Source of the DNA: Actinomadura spongiicola
GTDB lineage: Bacteria; Actinomycetota; Actinomycetes; Streptosporangiales; Streptosporangiaceae
Direction: 5' to 3'
DNA length: 64,000 nt
Assembly: GCF_003432485.1 (NCBI RefSeq)
Contig: NZ_QVNQ01000003.1
Coordinates: 310,001 to 374,000, forward strand
Part shown: positions 50,382 through 60,142 of the stretch, piece after piece
Layout: every line of letters starts with the position of its first letter
Position numbering within the stretch: position 1 is the stretch's first letter
Notes under the pieces: generated by a model
Told to the model about the DNA's origin: nothing
Seen by the model: the letters and a program-made list of their open reading frames with translations, nothing else
Database searches by the model: none
Program-made: the position numbers and the translations under genes

Positions 50382-51647
50382 ATGGTGGACGGCCCGGTCA
50401 CGCGGCGCCGGGCACTCGCCCTCGGCGCGGGCGGGGCCGCGGCGCTGCTCGCGGGCGGCGCGGTGCTCGTCGGCACCCGTCCCGGCGACGGCGGAACGCC
50501 CCGGGCGCACGAGCGCCCGGACGTCGACGCGTTCCGCCCGGACGACGCCGCCACCATCTTCGCCGACCGGGCGCGTGCCGTCGTCAGCGGCGACCGCGCG
50601 GCGTTCCTCGCGACGGTCGGCTCCGCGCCCGCCGCGTTCCGGGACGCGCAGTCCCGCCTCTACGGCAACCTCCGCAGACTTCCGCTGGGCGGCTGGAGGG
50701 AACACGCCGTCACCGCGCGGCGCGTGGACGACAGGGGCGTCGCGGTCGTCCGCGTCGAGGTGCGCTACAGGTTGCGCGGCTTCGACCGCGGCGACGTGGC
50801 CCGCACCCGCTACCTCACGCTGGCCCCGCGCTCCGGCAGATGGAGGATCGTCGGCGACGGCTCACCGCACGGGTTCGACGACGACGCGGAGATCTGGGAC
50901 GGCGGGCCGCTCACGGTCGTCCACGGCCGCGCGTGCCTCGCCGTCGGGGACGCCACCGGCCTCGACGAGATCGCGGACCGCCTCGACGCGGCCGTGCCCG
51001 TCGTCAGCGAGGTCGTCGGGAAGGGCTGGGCACGGCGGGCCGTCGCGCTCGTGCCCGCCGACGCCTCGCTCGCGGCCGCGCTGGCCGGACCCGGGCAGCG
51101 CCTCGCCGAGATCGCCGCGCTGGCGACCGTCGTTCCGTCCGCCGGAAACGGCCGGCCGGGCGGGCGGCGGGGCGAGGACCGCGTCATCATCTCCCCCGGC
51201 ACCTTCGGCCGCCTCAACGACCTCGGCCGCGACGTGGTGCTCACCCACGAGCTGACCCATGTCGCCACCGGCGGCGCCCGCGACCGCACGACCCCGCTGT
51301 GGCTCATCGAGGGCTTCGCCGACTACGTCGGCTACCGGGACGCGAAGGTCGGCGTCCGGACGGCGGCCGGGGAACTGCGGCGCGAGGTGGCGGCGGGCCG
51401 GATCCCGTCCGCGCTGCCCGCGCCGGCGGCGTTCTCCGGCGGCTCCCCGCGCCTGTCCCAGGCCTACCAGGAGGCCTGGCTCGCCTGCCGGATGATCGCG
51501 GCCCGGTACGGTGAGGCGACGCTCGTGCGGCTCTACCGGACCGCCGGGCGCGTCCCGGAGGAGACCGCGCTGCGCGACGTGCTGGGCCTCCGCCGGGACA
51601 GGTTCACCGCGTCGTGGCGCGACTATCTGAAGAAGGAGTTGTCATGA
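50382..51647 (+). CDS. Peptidase MA-family (gluzincin) metalloprotease, exported
   Basis: 421 residues. N-terminal Tat-like signal (TRRRALALGAGGAAALL), a domain of NTF2-like pattern (about 45-180), and a gluzincin domain with the zinc motif HELTH (in VVLTHELTHVATGG) and the downstream Glu in PLWLIEGFADYVGYRD. All zinc ligands are intact. Family members act outside the membrane; substrate unknown. It follows the c-di-AMP riboswitch terminator by 57 bases, but TAGGAT at 50369-50374, seven bases before the ATG, could give a separate leaderless transcript. Overlaps the M48 gene by ATGA. Confidence 0.88.
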   Translation: MVDGPVTRRRALALGAGGAAALLAGGAVLVGTRPGDGGTPRAHERPDVDAFRPDDAATIFADRARAVVSGDRAAFLATVGSAPAAFRDAQSRLYGNLRRLPLGGWREHAVTARRVDDRGVAVVRVEVRYRLRGFDRGDVARTRYLTLAPRSGRWRIVGDGSPHGFDDDAEIWDGGPLTVVHGRACLAVGDATGLDEIADRLDAAVPVVSEVVGKGWARRAVALVPADASLAAALAGPGQRLAEIAALATVVPSAGNGRPGGRRGEDRVIISPGTFGRLNDLGRDVVLTHELTHVATGGARDRTTPLWLIEGFADYVGYRDAKVGVRTAAGELRREVAAGRIPSALPAPAAFSGGSPRLSQAYQEAWLACRMIAARYGEATLVRLYRTAGRVPEETALRDVLGLRRDRFTASWRDYLKKELS

Positions 51648-53005
51648 GCGAGGGGGAGGCGGACGACGCGGGCGGTATGCGGAGACCGCGTGCGGCCGCC
51701 GCCGTCGCCGCCGCGGCGCTGTTCGCGGCCGTCGCGGCCGTCCTCGCCCTGACCACGCCGTGGAACCCGCTGCCCGGCAACGTCCCCGGCGGACGCGTGC
51801 GGCCCGACCCGGCGCTCGACTTCTCCCCCGCCGAACTCGCCCGGTCGAAGGCGTTCGACTCGGCCATCAGCCCCCCGGCCTACACGGGCCTCGTCGTCGG
51901 CCTGGCGCTGATCCTCGTGCTGGGGCTGACGCCGCTCGGCGCGCGGCTCATCGGACGGGTCACCGCCCGCACCGGCCACCGTCTCCTCCGGGTCATCGTC
52001 GCGTCCGCCGCCCTGGCGGCGCTCCTGCGCGTCGCGGGGCTCCCGTTCGACGCCTGGAGGGAGTCGGTGCTGCGCCGGTACGGGCTGTCGACGCAGACGT
52101 GGCCGTCGTGGCTGCTGGACCAGGTCAAGTCCCTCGGCGTCGCCTGGGTCATCTCCACGATCGCCCTGCTGCTCCTGTACTGGGTGGCGCACCGCTTCCC
52201 GCGCTACTGGTGGACGGGAGCCGCCGCGGGCGGGTTCCTCCTCGTCGTGCTGGTGTCGTTCGTCTACCCGATCGCCGTCGAGCCGGTGTTCAACAAGTTC
52301 CACTCGCTGCCGCGGGGGCAACTGCGCAGCGACCTGCTCGACATGGCCCGGCGGGACGGAGTCCCCGTCGAGGACGTGCTCGTCGCGGACGCGTCCCGCA
52401 GGACGACGTCGCTGAACGCCTACGTGTCCGGGTTCGGCTCCACGCGCCGCATCGTCCTGTACGACACGTTGCTGGAGTCGCCGCCCGCCCGCGTCGAGTC
52501 GATCGTCGCGCACGAACTCGGCCACGCCAAACGCGACGACGTCCTGTACGGCACGCTGGTGGGCGCGCTCGGCATCGCCGGGGCCATGTGCCTGCTGTAC
52601 CTCCTGATGACCTCTCCGCGGCTCCTGCGCCGCGCCGGGGTCGCTCCCACCGGCCCGCCGGGACGCGCCCCGGACGACCGCGGGGGCGGTGCCGCGGATC
52701 CCCGGTCCATCGCGCTCGTCCTCGCGCTGGTGGCTGCGGGGACACAGATCGGCGCGCCCGTCCAGAACCTCGTCAGCCGCCGCATCGAGGCACGCGCCGA
52801 CGCGCACGCCCTGAACCTCACCCGCGACCCCGCGACGTTCGTGTCGATGCAGCACGAGCTGTCGGTGCGCAACATCTCCGACCTGCGACCCGACGCGCTG
52901 GAGTACGTGCTGTGGCTGACGCACCCCTCGGGCCCGGACCGGATCGCCATGGCCCGCACCTGGGCTCGGCTGCACCACGTCCCGCAGCCGCCGCCGTTGC
53001 GCTGA
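51644..53005 (+). CDS. M48-family membrane metalloprotease (Ste24/CAAX protease-like)
   Basis: 453 residues from the ATG at 51644. N-terminal helix, then a multi-helix region (about 85-225) and the cytosolic peptidase domain with zinc motif HELGH in SIVAHELGHAKRDD and the third ligand in EARADAHALNLT. NAYVSGFGSTRRIVLYDTLL is the family substrate-channel block. Coupled to the MA-family gene by a 4-base overlap. No prenylated proteins are known in bacteria, so quality control of membrane or exported proteins is more likely. Confidence 0.9.
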   Translation: MSEGEADDAGGMRRPRAAAAVAAAALFAAVAAVLALTTPWNPLPGNVPGGRVRPDPALDFSPAELARSKAFDSAISPPAYTGLVVGLALILVLGLTPLGARLIGRVTARTGHRLLRVIVASAALAALLRVAGLPFDAWRESVLRRYGLSTQTWPSWLLDQVKSLGVAWVISTIALLLLYWVAHRFPRYWWTGAAAGGFLLVVLVSFVYPIAVEPVFNKFHSLPRGQLRSDLLDMARRDGVPVEDVLVADASRRTTSLNAYVSGFGSTRRIVLYDTLLESPPARVESIVAHELGHAKRDDVLYGTLVGALGIAGAMCLLYLLMTSPRLLRRAGVAPTGPPGRAPDDRGGGAADPRSIALVLALVAAGTQIGAPVQNLVSRRIEARADAHALNLTRDPATFVSMQHELSVRNISDLRPDALEYVLWLTHPSGPDRIAMARTWARLHHVPQPPPLR

Positions 53006-53033
53006 CCGCCGCGACCCGGCGCCGGACGGACGG

Positions 53034-54314
53034 TCAATTGCCCTCCGCGCGTTCCTCGTCCGGCCGCTGCACGCCCTGCCGCTGCGCGGACAGCGTCGCC
53101 GCGTCCGCGTGCGGAGCGGTCGTCACCGGCCGCTTCAGCGCGCTGCCCTTGACCCAGTCGTTCCACTTCAGCTGCCAGTAGCCCCAGCCGTTGTCCGGTT
53201 CGAGCTCCCGGTTCGAGCCGGTCACCGTCACCACGTCGCCGCGCTGGGCCAGGCCGTAGAACCACTTCGCGTTGGACGGGCTGATGTTGATGCAGCCGTG
53301 GCTGACGTTCCGCCTGCCCTGACTGCCGACCGACCACGGCGCGCTGTGGACGTACTCGCCGCTCTCGGAGATCCGCACCGACTTGTACACGGTGAGGCTG
53401 TAGCCGCCGGGACTGCCGGGGCTGACCCCCATCCAGTCCGACGTCATGACGGTCGGGTCCTCCTTCTCCATCGTCAGGTGGACGCCGTTGGTCGTGGTGA
53501 ACTTCCGGACCCCGCCCTTGCCCATGCTGGTCGGGATCGTCCGGACCTTCTTCCCGTTGACCCTCACCACCATCTTGTGGGTGTCCTCCCCCGCGGTGGA
53601 GATGTGCGAGTCACCGATTCTGAAGTCGAGGGCGTAGTTCCTGCCGCCGTACACGTCCCCGCCGGTGCGCACTCCGCTGAGGTGCGCCCGCAACGTCACC
53701 TTGGTGTGCGCGGGCCAGTACTTCCTGGTCCGGAACACGACCTCTTTGTCGTCGAACCAGTGCCAGGCCCCTTCGACGGTCTTGTCGGAGCGCACCTCCA
53801 GCGCCTGCTCGACCGCCCGCCTGTCCTGCACGGCCTGGTCGAACCGCATGATGATGGGCATGCCGACGCCGACGGTCTCCTTGTTGTACGGCGCCTCGAC
53901 CGTCATCTTGTTGGTCTTCGTGACCTGGGCGGTGGTGAAGCGACTGCCGACCGTCCGGGTTCTGCCGTCCGCGCCGACCGCCGTGGCGCCGACCGTGTAC
54001 GTCTGGCCCGGAGTGAGCGTCCACCGTGACCGCCACCGTGTCCGGTCGGCGTTGAGTTCGCCGTCGACCGCCCCGCCCGCGGCCGACACCGTCACGTTCT
54101 CGATGGTGCCGCGGTCGGCCTGGACGGCGATGGGGACGTCCGGTCTGAACGCGCCCCCGCCGCCCACCGGCGACACCGTCAACCGCACGGCGTCCGCGCC
54201 GTCCGGTTCGTCGCCCCCCGAGCACGCCCCGGCGCCCGCCACCATCCCGGCGCCGACGATCAGCGCCGCCGTCCGCCGTCTCCGGTCACCCGATCCTGAG
54301 CCCCCCACCCGCAT
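53034..54314 (-). CDS. L,D-transpeptidase lipoprotein (LdtMt2-like)
   Basis: 426 residues from the ATG at 54314. Signal with lipobox GAGACSG (Cys about 31), two Ig-like domains (about 40-250), and a YkuD catalytic domain (about 250-375) with the active-site signature HSAPWSVGSQGRRNVSHGC given here in parts: HSAPW then SHGCINIS. A C-terminal extension with GWGYWQLKWNDW follows. Makes 3-3 cross-links in peptidoglycan and is the target of carbapenems in mycobacteria. Near the ctaDF terminator. Confidence 0.94.
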   Translation of the reverse strand: MRVGGSGSGDRRRRTAALIVGAGMVAGAGACSGGDEPDGADAVRLTVSPVGGGGAFRPDVPIAVQADRGTIENVTVSAAGGAVDGELNADRTRWRSRWTLTPGQTYTVGATAVGADGRTRTVGSRFTTAQVTKTNKMTVEAPYNKETVGVGMPIIMRFDQAVQDRRAVEQALEVRSDKTVEGAWHWFDDKEVVFRTRKYWPAHTKVTLRAHLSGVRTGGDVYGGRNYALDFRIGDSHISTAGEDTHKMVVRVNGKKVRTIPTSMGKGGVRKFTTTNGVHLTMEKEDPTVMTSDWMGVSPGSPGGYSLTVYKSVRISESGEYVHSAPWSVGSQGRRNVSHGCINISPSNAKWFYGLAQRGDVVTVTGSNRELEPDNGWGYWQLKWNDWVKGSALKRPVTTAPHADAATLSAQRQGVQRPDEERAEGN

Positions 54315-54394
54315 GTGGTCCCCCGGTCGTCCAACTGGGCGATCGGTCCGCGTCCCCCCAGCCCCATCGCTGGAACGGCGCCCAGTTATGCGAA

Positions 54395-54431
54395 AGGGCC
54401 GGTACCCGAAAAAATCGGACACCGGCCCTTG
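54395..54431 (-). terminator. Terminator after the ctaCDF operon
   Basis: AAGGGCCGGT (54395-54404) and ACCGGCCCTT (54422-54431) form a 10-bp stem with a 17-nt A-rich loop, 19 bases after the ctaF stop. It separates ctaF from the L,D-transpeptidase gene on the same strand. Confidence 0.7.
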
Positions 54432-54449
54432 ATGGGGTTCTTTTACCGG

Positions 54450-54860
54450 TCAATGGGCGAAATGACCCCGGTAGTACTCGAAGACCAGACCAATGGTCGA
54501 AAGCAGTGCCGCGGCGACACCGAGAATGACCAGCCACCAGCCGAACACGACGCCGAGCGCGACCGCCGCGGCCGACAGCCCGAGGTACAGCGGCCACCAG
54601 CTGTGCGGGCTGAAGAAGCCCAGCTCACCGGCCGCGTCCGCGATCTCCCCCTCGGGGTCGTCCTCGTACAGGGGGCCGCCGTTGGCGGCCTCCAGGCGCC
54701 GGACCGTGAAGTGGACGTAGAACCCGACGAGCCCGGCGAGACCCACAGCGAGGCCGAGCGCCGTCGTGCCCGTCCAGTCCTTCGACCAGAGCCAGTACAC
54801 GATGTCGGTCGCGAGGAAGAACAGCGCCGAACCGTAGAACATGAACGCCTGGACGCGCAT
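54450..54860 (-). CDS. ctaF: Cytochrome c oxidase subunit IV, actinobacterial type
   Basis: 136 residues, four helices (about 5-25, 33-53, 88-105, 110-130). It has the family start MRVQAFMFYGSALFFLATDIVYW and the PLYEDDPEGEIADAAGELGFFSPHSWWPL pattern, seen in part as EDDPEGEIADAAGELGFFSP. An obligate small subunit of the aa3 oxidase in actinobacteria. Three bases separate it from ctaD. Confidence 0.95.
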   Translation of the reverse strand: MRVQAFMFYGSALFFLATDIVYWLWSKDWTGTTALGLAVGLAGLVGFYVHFTVRRLEAANGGPLYEDDPEGEIADAAGELGFFSPHSWWPLYLGLSAAAVALGVVFGWWLVILGVAAALLSTIGLVFEYYRGHFAH

Positions 54861-54863
54861 CGC

Positions 54864-56531
54864 CTACTCTCCCTTCGTCCCGGCCAGTTCGCCCTTCGCG
54901 CCCACATGCGGGTGGTGCAGGTCGAACGCCGGCCGCTCGGAACGGATCCTCGGAATCGAGTTGAAGTTGTGCCGCGGCGGCGGGCACGACGTCGCCCACT
55001 CCAGGGAGGCGCCGTAACCCCACGGGTCGTCCACCTCGACGCGCTTGCCCCGCTTCCACGTGATGTACACGTTGTAGAAGAACGGCAGCACGGACGCGCC
55101 GAGGACGAACGAGAAGATGCTGGAGACCTCGTTGAGCCCCTGGAACTCGTCGGCGTAGTCGGCGTACCGGCGCGGCATTCCCGCGGCGCCCAGCCAGTGC
55201 TGGACGAGGAACGTGCCGTGGAAGCCGATGAACAGCAACCAGAAATGGATTTTGCCGAGCGTGTCGTTCAGCATCTTCCCGGTCCACTTCGGCCACCAGA
55301 AGTAGAACCCGGCGAACATCGCGAACACCACGGTGCCGAACACGACGTAGTGGAAGTGCGCCACCACGAAGTAGGAGTCGGAAAGCTGGAAGTCCATCGG
55401 CGGCGACGCCAGGATGACGCCGGTGAGTCCACCGAACAGGAACGTCACCAGGAAGCCGAGTGCCCACAGCATCGGTGACTCGAACGTGAGTTGTCCTCGC
55501 CAGATGGTTCCCACCCAGTTGAAGAACTTCACCCCCGTGGGCACCGCGATGAGGAAGGACATGAACGAGAAGAACGGCAGCAGCACCTGGCCGGTGACGA
55601 ACATGTGGTGCGCCCACACGGTGATGGACAGGCCCGTGATGCTGATGGTCGCGAACACCAGGCCGATGTAGCCGAAGACGGGCTTGCGGCTGAACACCGG
55701 CAGGATCTCCGTCACGATGCCGAAGAACGGCAACGCGATGATGTACACCTCGGGATGGCCGAAGAACCAGAAGAGGTGCTGCCAGAGGAGCGCGCCGCCG
55801 TGCGAGGCGTCGAAGATGTGCGCGCCGAGCTTGCGGTCGGCCTCCAGCGCCAGCAGCGCCGCGGCGAGGACAGGGAACGCGATCAGCACCAGGATGGACG
55901 TCAGCAGGACGTTCCAGGTGAAGATCGGCATCCGGAACATCGTCATGCCCGGCGCCCGCATGCACAGGATCGTGGTGATGAAGTTGACCGCGCCCATGAT
56001 CGTGCCGAAGCCCGACATCGCGAGGCCCATCACCCACATGTCGCCGCCGATGCCCGGCGAGCGCACCGCGTCCGACAGCGGCGTGTAGGCGAACCAGCCG
56101 AAGCTGGCCGCGCCGCCCGGGGTGAGGAAGCCAGCGATGACGATGATGCTCCCGAACAGGAACAGCCAGTACGCCAGCATGTTCAGGCGCGGGAACGCCA
56201 CGTCGGGCGCGCCGATCTGCAGCGGCATGATGACGTTGGTGAACCCCGCGAACAGCGGCGTCGCGAACATCAGCAGCATGATCGTGCCGTGCATGGTGAA
56301 CAGCTGGTTGAACTGCTCGTTGCTGACGACCTGCCGGCCCGGCTCGAACAGCTCGGCGCGCATCACCAACGCCAGGACGCCGCCGATGAGGAACATGAAG
56401 AACGAGGTGATCAGGTACAGGTAGCCGATCACCTTGTGGTCGGTGGACGACATCCAGGACGCGAGGACGCGTCCCTTCGTCGTGCGCGGCGCGGCGGGCG
56501 GCGCGCTCGGGGCGTGACTCGTCGCGGTCAC
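54864..56531 (-). CDS. ctaD: Cytochrome c oxidase subunit I
   Basis: 555 residues from a GTG that overlaps the ctaC stop (GTGA) and follows GGGAGG. Twelve helices. Heme a ligand in [12 protein letters not shown], CuB site in FGHPEVYI with the cross-linked His-Tyr, the HH pair in [10 protein letters not shown], and heme a/a3 ligands in [11 protein letters not shown]. The D- and K-channel residues appear conserved by eye. The proton-pumping core of the bcc-aa3 supercomplex. Confidence 0.97.
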   Translation of the reverse strand: MTATSHAPSAPPAAPRTTKGRVLASWMSSTDHKVIGYLYLITSFFMFLIGGVLALVMRAELFEPGRQVVSNEQFNQLFTMHGTIMLLMFATPLFAGFTNVIMPLQIGAPDVAFPRLNMLAYWLFLFGSIIVIAGFLTPGGAASFGWFAYTPLSDAVRSPGIGGDMWVMGLAMSGFGTIMGAVNFITTILCMRAPGMTMFRMPIFTWNVLLTSILVLIAFPVLAAALLALEADRKLGAHIFDASHGGALLWQHLFWFFGHPEVYIIALPFFGIVTEILPVFSRKPVFGYIGLVFATISITGLSITVWAHHMFVTGQVLLPFFSFMSFLIAVPTGVKFFNWVGTIWRGQLTFESPMLWALGFLVTFLFGGLTGVILASPPMDFQLSDSYFVVAHFHYVVFGTVVFAMFAGFYFWWPKWTGKMLNDTLGKIHFWLLFIGFHGTFLVQHWLGAAGMPRRYADYADEFQGLNEVSSIFSFVLGASVLPFFYNVYITWKRGKRVEVDDPWGYGASLEWATSCPPPRHNFNSIPRIRSERPAFDLHHPHVGAKGELAGTKGE

Positions 56532-57355
56532 CGGGCACCTCCCGCGGCCAGCGCGGCCTTCGAGTCGGCGATGAACTTGTCGTACGCCTCGGGCGTCACG
56601 ACCTTGAGCTGGAACAGCATCCGGCTGTGGTCGACGCCGCAGAGTTCCGCGCACCGGCCCTCGTAGGTGCCGAGCTTCTTCGCCGTGAACTCGAACTCGT
56701 TGGTGTAGCCCGGCATGACGTCCTTCTTGTAGATCAGGGCGGGCACCCAGAAGGAGTGGATGACGTCGTTGGCGTGCAGCCGCACCCGGACGGTCTCACC
56801 CGCGGGGATCGTCATCACCGGCTTGCCGGGCGCGGGCCCGTTCGGGTTCACGGGCTGGCCGACGACGGAGGCGACGGTCTGCTCCTTGCCGGACGCGTCC
56901 TTCTCCTTGTAGTCGAACTGCCAGCTCCACTGGAACCCGATCACGTCGACGACGACCGAGGGCTTGGCGCTCGTCGACTCGACGTAGTTCTCGTCCCGAG
57001 CGGTGAAGTAGAACAGGACCGCGATGATGACGAACGGGACCGCCGTGTAGAGGATCTCGATCGGCATGTTGTAGCGGACCTGTGGCGGGAGATCGTCGGA
57101 GCGCTTGCGGTGGAACAGCACCGCCCAGATGATCAGGCCCCAGACGACACCGCCGACGGCGAACGCCGCGATCCAGGAGCCCTGCCACAGGTGGAGCATG
57201 CGCTCGCCCTGCTCGCTGATCGGCTCGGGCATGCCCAGGCGGCTGCCGCTGCACGCGCTGGTGGTCAGCGCCAGCAGCGCCAGCGCACCGGCGCTCTTCA
57301 ATGCGCGGCGACTGCGCACAGGCGTACGCCGCTCTCTAGAGCGGGTCGGACTCAC
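56528..57355 (-). CDS. ctaC: Cytochrome c oxidase subunit II
   Basis: 275 residues, GTG start. Lipoprotein-type signal with a Cys in LTTSACSGS (about 35), two helices (about 60-80 and 100-120), and a cupredoxin domain with the CuA motif [12 protein letters not shown] plus upstream His in [20 protein letters not shown] is standard. The electron entry point from QcrC. Two perfect palindromes (GCCCGGG-TCA-CCCGGGC at 57380-57396 and CACACGTGTG at 57412-57421) lie in the 128-base gap to the divergent desulfurase gene. Confidence 0.96.
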   Translation of the reverse strand: MSPTRSRERRTPVRSRRALKSAGALALLALTTSACSGSRLGMPEPISEQGERMLHLWQGSWIAAFAVGGVVWGLIIWAVLFHRKRSDDLPPQVRYNMPIEILYTAVPFVIIAVLFYFTARDENYVESTSAKPSVVVDVIGFQWSWQFDYKEKDASGKEQTVASVVGQPVNPNGPAPGKPVMTIPAGETVRVRLHANDVIHSFWVPALIYKKDVMPGYTNEFEFTAKKLGTYEGRCAELCGVDHSRMLFQLKVVTPEAYDKFIADSKAALAAGGAR

Positions 57356-57379
57356 GGAATGCCTTCCCCACGGATGAAA

Positions 57380-57421
57380 GCCCGGGTCACCCGGGCGGAG
57401 AGATCAGTTGTCACACGTGTG
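57380..57421. promoter_or_regulatory. Two palindromes between divergent ctaC and desulfurase genes
   Basis: GCCCGGG (57380-57386) and CCCGGGC (57390-57396) flank TCA, and CACACGTGTG (57412-57421) is a perfect 10-bp palindrome. TTGTCA at 57408-57413 could be a -35 box. They could be operators or transcript hairpins in the ctaC leader. Confidence 0.4.
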
Positions 57422-57471
57422 CTGGACACCCTAGCGCGAGGGTCGCGCGAACCCCTGATCGGGTGCCCGGT

Positions 57472-57483
57472 TAGTGTTTCCGC
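57472..57483 (+). promoter_or_regulatory. Probable -10 for a leaderless desulfurase mRNA
   Basis: TAGTGT at 57472-57477 ends six bases before the GTG at 57484, and no ribosome-binding site is visible. Confidence 0.45.
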
Positions 57484-58662
57484 GTGGCCGAAACCAGCAC
57501 GTCCGGCGTCTACCTGGACGCCGCGTCCACCGAGCCGCCGCATCCGGCGGCCCGGGCCGCGCTGCTGGAGGCCCTCGACTCCGGCTGGGCCGACCCCGCC
57601 CGGCTGTACGGAACGGCCCGCGGCGCCCGCGTCCTGCTCGACCGGGCCCGCGCTCGCGTCGCCGCCGTCCTCGACGTCCGGCCCGACGAGGTGTCGTTCA
57701 CGTCGTCGGGCACGCAGGCGGTCCACCTGGCGGTCCTCGGGGGGCTCCGGGCGCGTCGCAGGGTCGGGCACCACATGGTGGTGAGCACGGTGGAGCACTC
57801 CAGCGTCCTGCACGCGGCGGAGGCCCACGAACGCGACGGCGGTGAGGTGACCGTCGTCGGCGTCGACCGGACGGGCCGCGTCGACCCCGCGGAGTTCGCC
57901 GCCGCGTTGCGTCCGGACACCGCGCTCGCGTGCCTCCAGTCCGCCAACCACGAGGTCGGCACCGTCCAGCCCGTCGCCGAGGCCGCCGCGGCGTGCCGCG
58001 CCGCCGGCGTGCCGCTGTTCGTCGACGCCGCGCAGTCCCTCGGCCGGGCGGACGTCCCCGGCGGCTGGTCGTTCCTCACCGGAAGCGCCCACAAGTGGGG
58101 CGGACCCGCGGGCGTGGGGGTGCTCGCCGTCCGCAAGGGCACCCGGTGGCGTTCCCCGCTGCCGGACGACGAGCGGGAGCGGCGCCGCGTCCCCGGGTTC
58201 GAGAACGTCCCGGGGGTCGTCGCGGCGGCCGCGGCGCTGGAGGCCTACCGCGCCGACATGGCGGCGGACGCGGCGCGCGTGTCGGCGCTGGTGGACCGGA
58301 TCCGGTCGGAGGTGCCGCGGACCGTCCCCGACGTGCAGGTCGTCGGCGACCCGGTCCGGCGGCTTCCGCACCTGGTGACGTTCTCGTGCCTGTACGTGGA
58401 GGGCGAGGCGTTGCTGACCGAACTCGACCGGCTGGGTTTCGCGGTTTCGTCCGGAAGTTCGTGCACGGCGGATACGCTGCGTCCGAGTCATGTGCTGGAG
58501 GCGATGGGAGTGATTACCCACGGGAACGTGCGGGTATCGCTGCCGCGTGGCGTCGTTTCGGCGGACGTCGACCGGTTCCTGGCCGTGTTGCCCGACGCGG
58601 TCGACCGGCTGCGCCGGACCACGCTGAACGACGTCGAGACAGGGAGGCGGTCGCGCCCATGA
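57484..58662 (+). CDS. Cysteine desulfurase (IscS/NifS-like, class V aminotransferase fold)
   Basis: 392 residues, GTG start. PLP enzyme that removes sulfur from cysteine. The PLP Lys is in TGSAHKWGGP, the PLP-stacking His in STVEHSSVLH, and the persulfide Cys in SSGSSCTADT. It is coupled by ATGA to a TusA-family sulfur carrier, so sulfur probably passes directly to TusA. It could supply ThiI (12241), molybdopterin or Fe-S assembly. No scaffold gene of the SUF set is next to it. Confidence 0.93.
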   Translation: MAETSTSGVYLDAASTEPPHPAARAALLEALDSGWADPARLYGTARGARVLLDRARARVAAVLDVRPDEVSFTSSGTQAVHLAVLGGLRARRRVGHHMVVSTVEHSSVLHAAEAHERDGGEVTVVGVDRTGRVDPAEFAAALRPDTALACLQSANHEVGTVQPVAEAAAACRAAGVPLFVDAAQSLGRADVPGGWSFLTGSAHKWGGPAGVGVLAVRKGTRWRSPLPDDERERRRVPGFENVPGVVAAAAALEAYRADMAADAARVSALVDRIRSEVPRTVPDVQVVGDPVRRLPHLVTFSCLYVEGEALLTELDRLGFAVSSGSSCTADTLRPSHVLEAMGVITHGNVRVSLPRGVVSADVDRFLAVLPDAVDRLRRTTLNDVETGRRSRP

Positions 58663-58973
58663 GGTTCCGAGGCCGCGCCAAGGGCGGGACGTCCCCGGAC
58701 GCCGCCCCGGCTCCCGACGCGACCGCCGCGCCGGCGGTCCCGCCACCGGTCCTGGTCATCGACGCGCTCGGCCGCAAATGCCCCATCCCGATCATCATGC
58801 TGGCCGAGCGGATCCGGGAGGTGCCGGTCGGGCAGATCGTCGCCGTTCTCGCCGACGACGCCGCCGCGCGCACCGACGTCCCCGCCTGGTGCCGGATGAA
58901 GTCGCAGGACTTCGTCTGGGAGGAGACCCTTCAGCAGGGCGGCTGGGGCTTCCACATCCGCAGAACGTACTGA
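58659..58973 (+). CDS. TusA-family sulfur carrier protein
   Basis: 104 residues. A Pro/Ala-rich N-terminal extension (about 1-30) precedes a TusA domain beginning VLVIDALGRKCPIPIIMLAE; the Cys of the CPxP motif accepts sulfur. The domain ends with a WEETLQQGGWGFHIRR strand-helix pattern. Start ATG overlaps the desulfurase stop and has AGGGAGG upstream. Relays persulfide sulfur to acceptors such as tRNA thiolation or cofactor synthesis. Confidence 0.92.
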   Translation: MRFRGRAKGGTSPDAAPAPDATAAPAVPPPVLVIDALGRKCPIPIIMLAERIREVPVGQIVAVLADDAAARTDVPAWCRMKSQDFVWEETLQQGGWGFHIRRTY

Positions 58974-58984
58974 TCCGCACGGGT

Positions 58985-59013
58985 GCGGGGCCGCGTCGTG
59001 CACGCGGCCCCGC
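58985..59013. terminator. Bidirectional terminator between tusA and adenosine kinase
   Basis: GCGGGGCCGCGT (58985-58996) and ACGCGGCCCCGC (59002-59013) form a 12-bp perfect stem with a 5-nt loop. It fills the 46-base gap between the convergent genes. Confidence 0.85.
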
Positions 59014-59019
59014 GTCCGT

Positions 59020-60006
59020 TCACGGGTTGGGGCAGGTGAGGTGGTCGGCGATCTCCGCGGCGGCCGTCTCGCCGTAGGCGCCGGTGAAGCGGTCGAGGAA
59101 CGCCCGGCGGGACAGCGTGTACTCCTGCGGGCCCGCGGATTCGAGCGCGTGCGCGGCGATGGTGTGGCCGACCTGCGCGGCGCGTTCGACGGGCAGGTTC
59201 CAGGCGAGCCCCGACAGGAACCCTGCGCGGAACGCGTCACCGACGCCGGTCGGGTCGACGACCTTCTCGACGGGGAGGGCGGGGACGTGCACGCCCTCGG
59301 CGTCCCTGCGGTCGATCACCACGCCCTTGGCGCCGAGGGTGGTGATCCGGGTCCCGACGCGGGACAGGATCTCCTCGCCGGACCAGCCGGTCTTCTCCTC
59401 GGCGAGGGCCTTCTCGTACTCGTTGCTGAACAGGTACTCGGCGCCGTCGATGAGGCGGCGGACGTCGGCGCCGTCCATGCGGGCGAGCTGCTGGGACGGG
59501 TCGGCGACGAACCGGATGCCGCGGGTGCGGCACTCGTCGGTGTGCCGCAGCATCGCCTCGGGGTCGTTGGGGCTGATGACGACCAGGTCGAGGCCGCCGA
59601 CGCGGTCGGCGACCGGCTGGAGTTCGATGGAGCGCGCCTCGCTCATCGCCCCGGCGTAGAACGTCGCGATCTGGTTCTGGTCCTGGTCGGTGGTGCACAG
59701 GAACCGGGCGGTGCGGTGCACCTCGGACACGTGCACGGACTCGGTGTCGACCGAGTGCCGTTCGAGCCAGGAGCGGTAGTCGGCGAAGTCGTCGCCGACG
59801 GCGCCGACGAGGATCGACGGGTTGCCGAGGTTGCCCATGCCGAAGCAGATGTTGGCGCCGATCCCGCCGCGCCGGATGTCCAGTTCATCCACCAGGAAGG
59901 ACAGCGACACCCGATCGAGCTGGTCGGGAAGGAACTGGTCGGTGAATCTCCCTGGAAAGGTCATCAGATGGTCGGTCGCGATGGAACCGGTCACGGCGAT
60001 GCGCAC
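59020..60006 (-). CDS. adoK: Adenosine kinase, PfkB family (Rv2202c-like)
   Basis: 328 residues from the GTG at 60006 behind GAGGAGAG. It closely follows the mycobacterial adenosine kinase pattern: VTGSIATDHLMTFPGRF at the start, LSFLVDELDIRRGGIGANI, GAMSEARSIEL, NDPEAMLRHTDECRTRGIRF, DPSQQLAR and the PfkB signature DPTGVGDAFRAGFLSG with the catalytic Asp. This enzyme phosphorylates adenosine to AMP and is more ribokinase-like than human adenosine kinase. Position next to the erpA-like gene agrees with Rv2202c-Rv2204c. Confidence 0.93.
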   Translation of the reverse strand: MRIAVTGSIATDHLMTFPGRFTDQFLPDQLDRVSLSFLVDELDIRRGGIGANICFGMGNLGNPSILVGAVGDDFADYRSWLERHSVDTESVHVSEVHRTARFLCTTDQDQNQIATFYAGAMSEARSIELQPVADRVGGLDLVVISPNDPEAMLRHTDECRTRGIRFVADPSQQLARMDGADVRRLIDGAEYLFSNEYEKALAEEKTGWSGEEILSRVGTRITTLGAKGVVIDRRDAEGVHVPALPVEKVVDPTGVGDAFRAGFLSGLAWNLPVERAAQVGHTIAAHALESAGPQEYTLSRRAFLDRFTGAYGETAAAEIADHLTCPNP

Positions 60007-60142
60007 GGCGTCGCTCTCCTCGTGGTCGTCCGGCTTATCGCCGGCTGTGTCGAACCCGGAAAGAGTACTTACCCATCGCACCATAGATCGGCGCCCGACA
60101 AGGGGCGACCGGGACACCTGACCGGCCGCCCCCGGAACCCCG

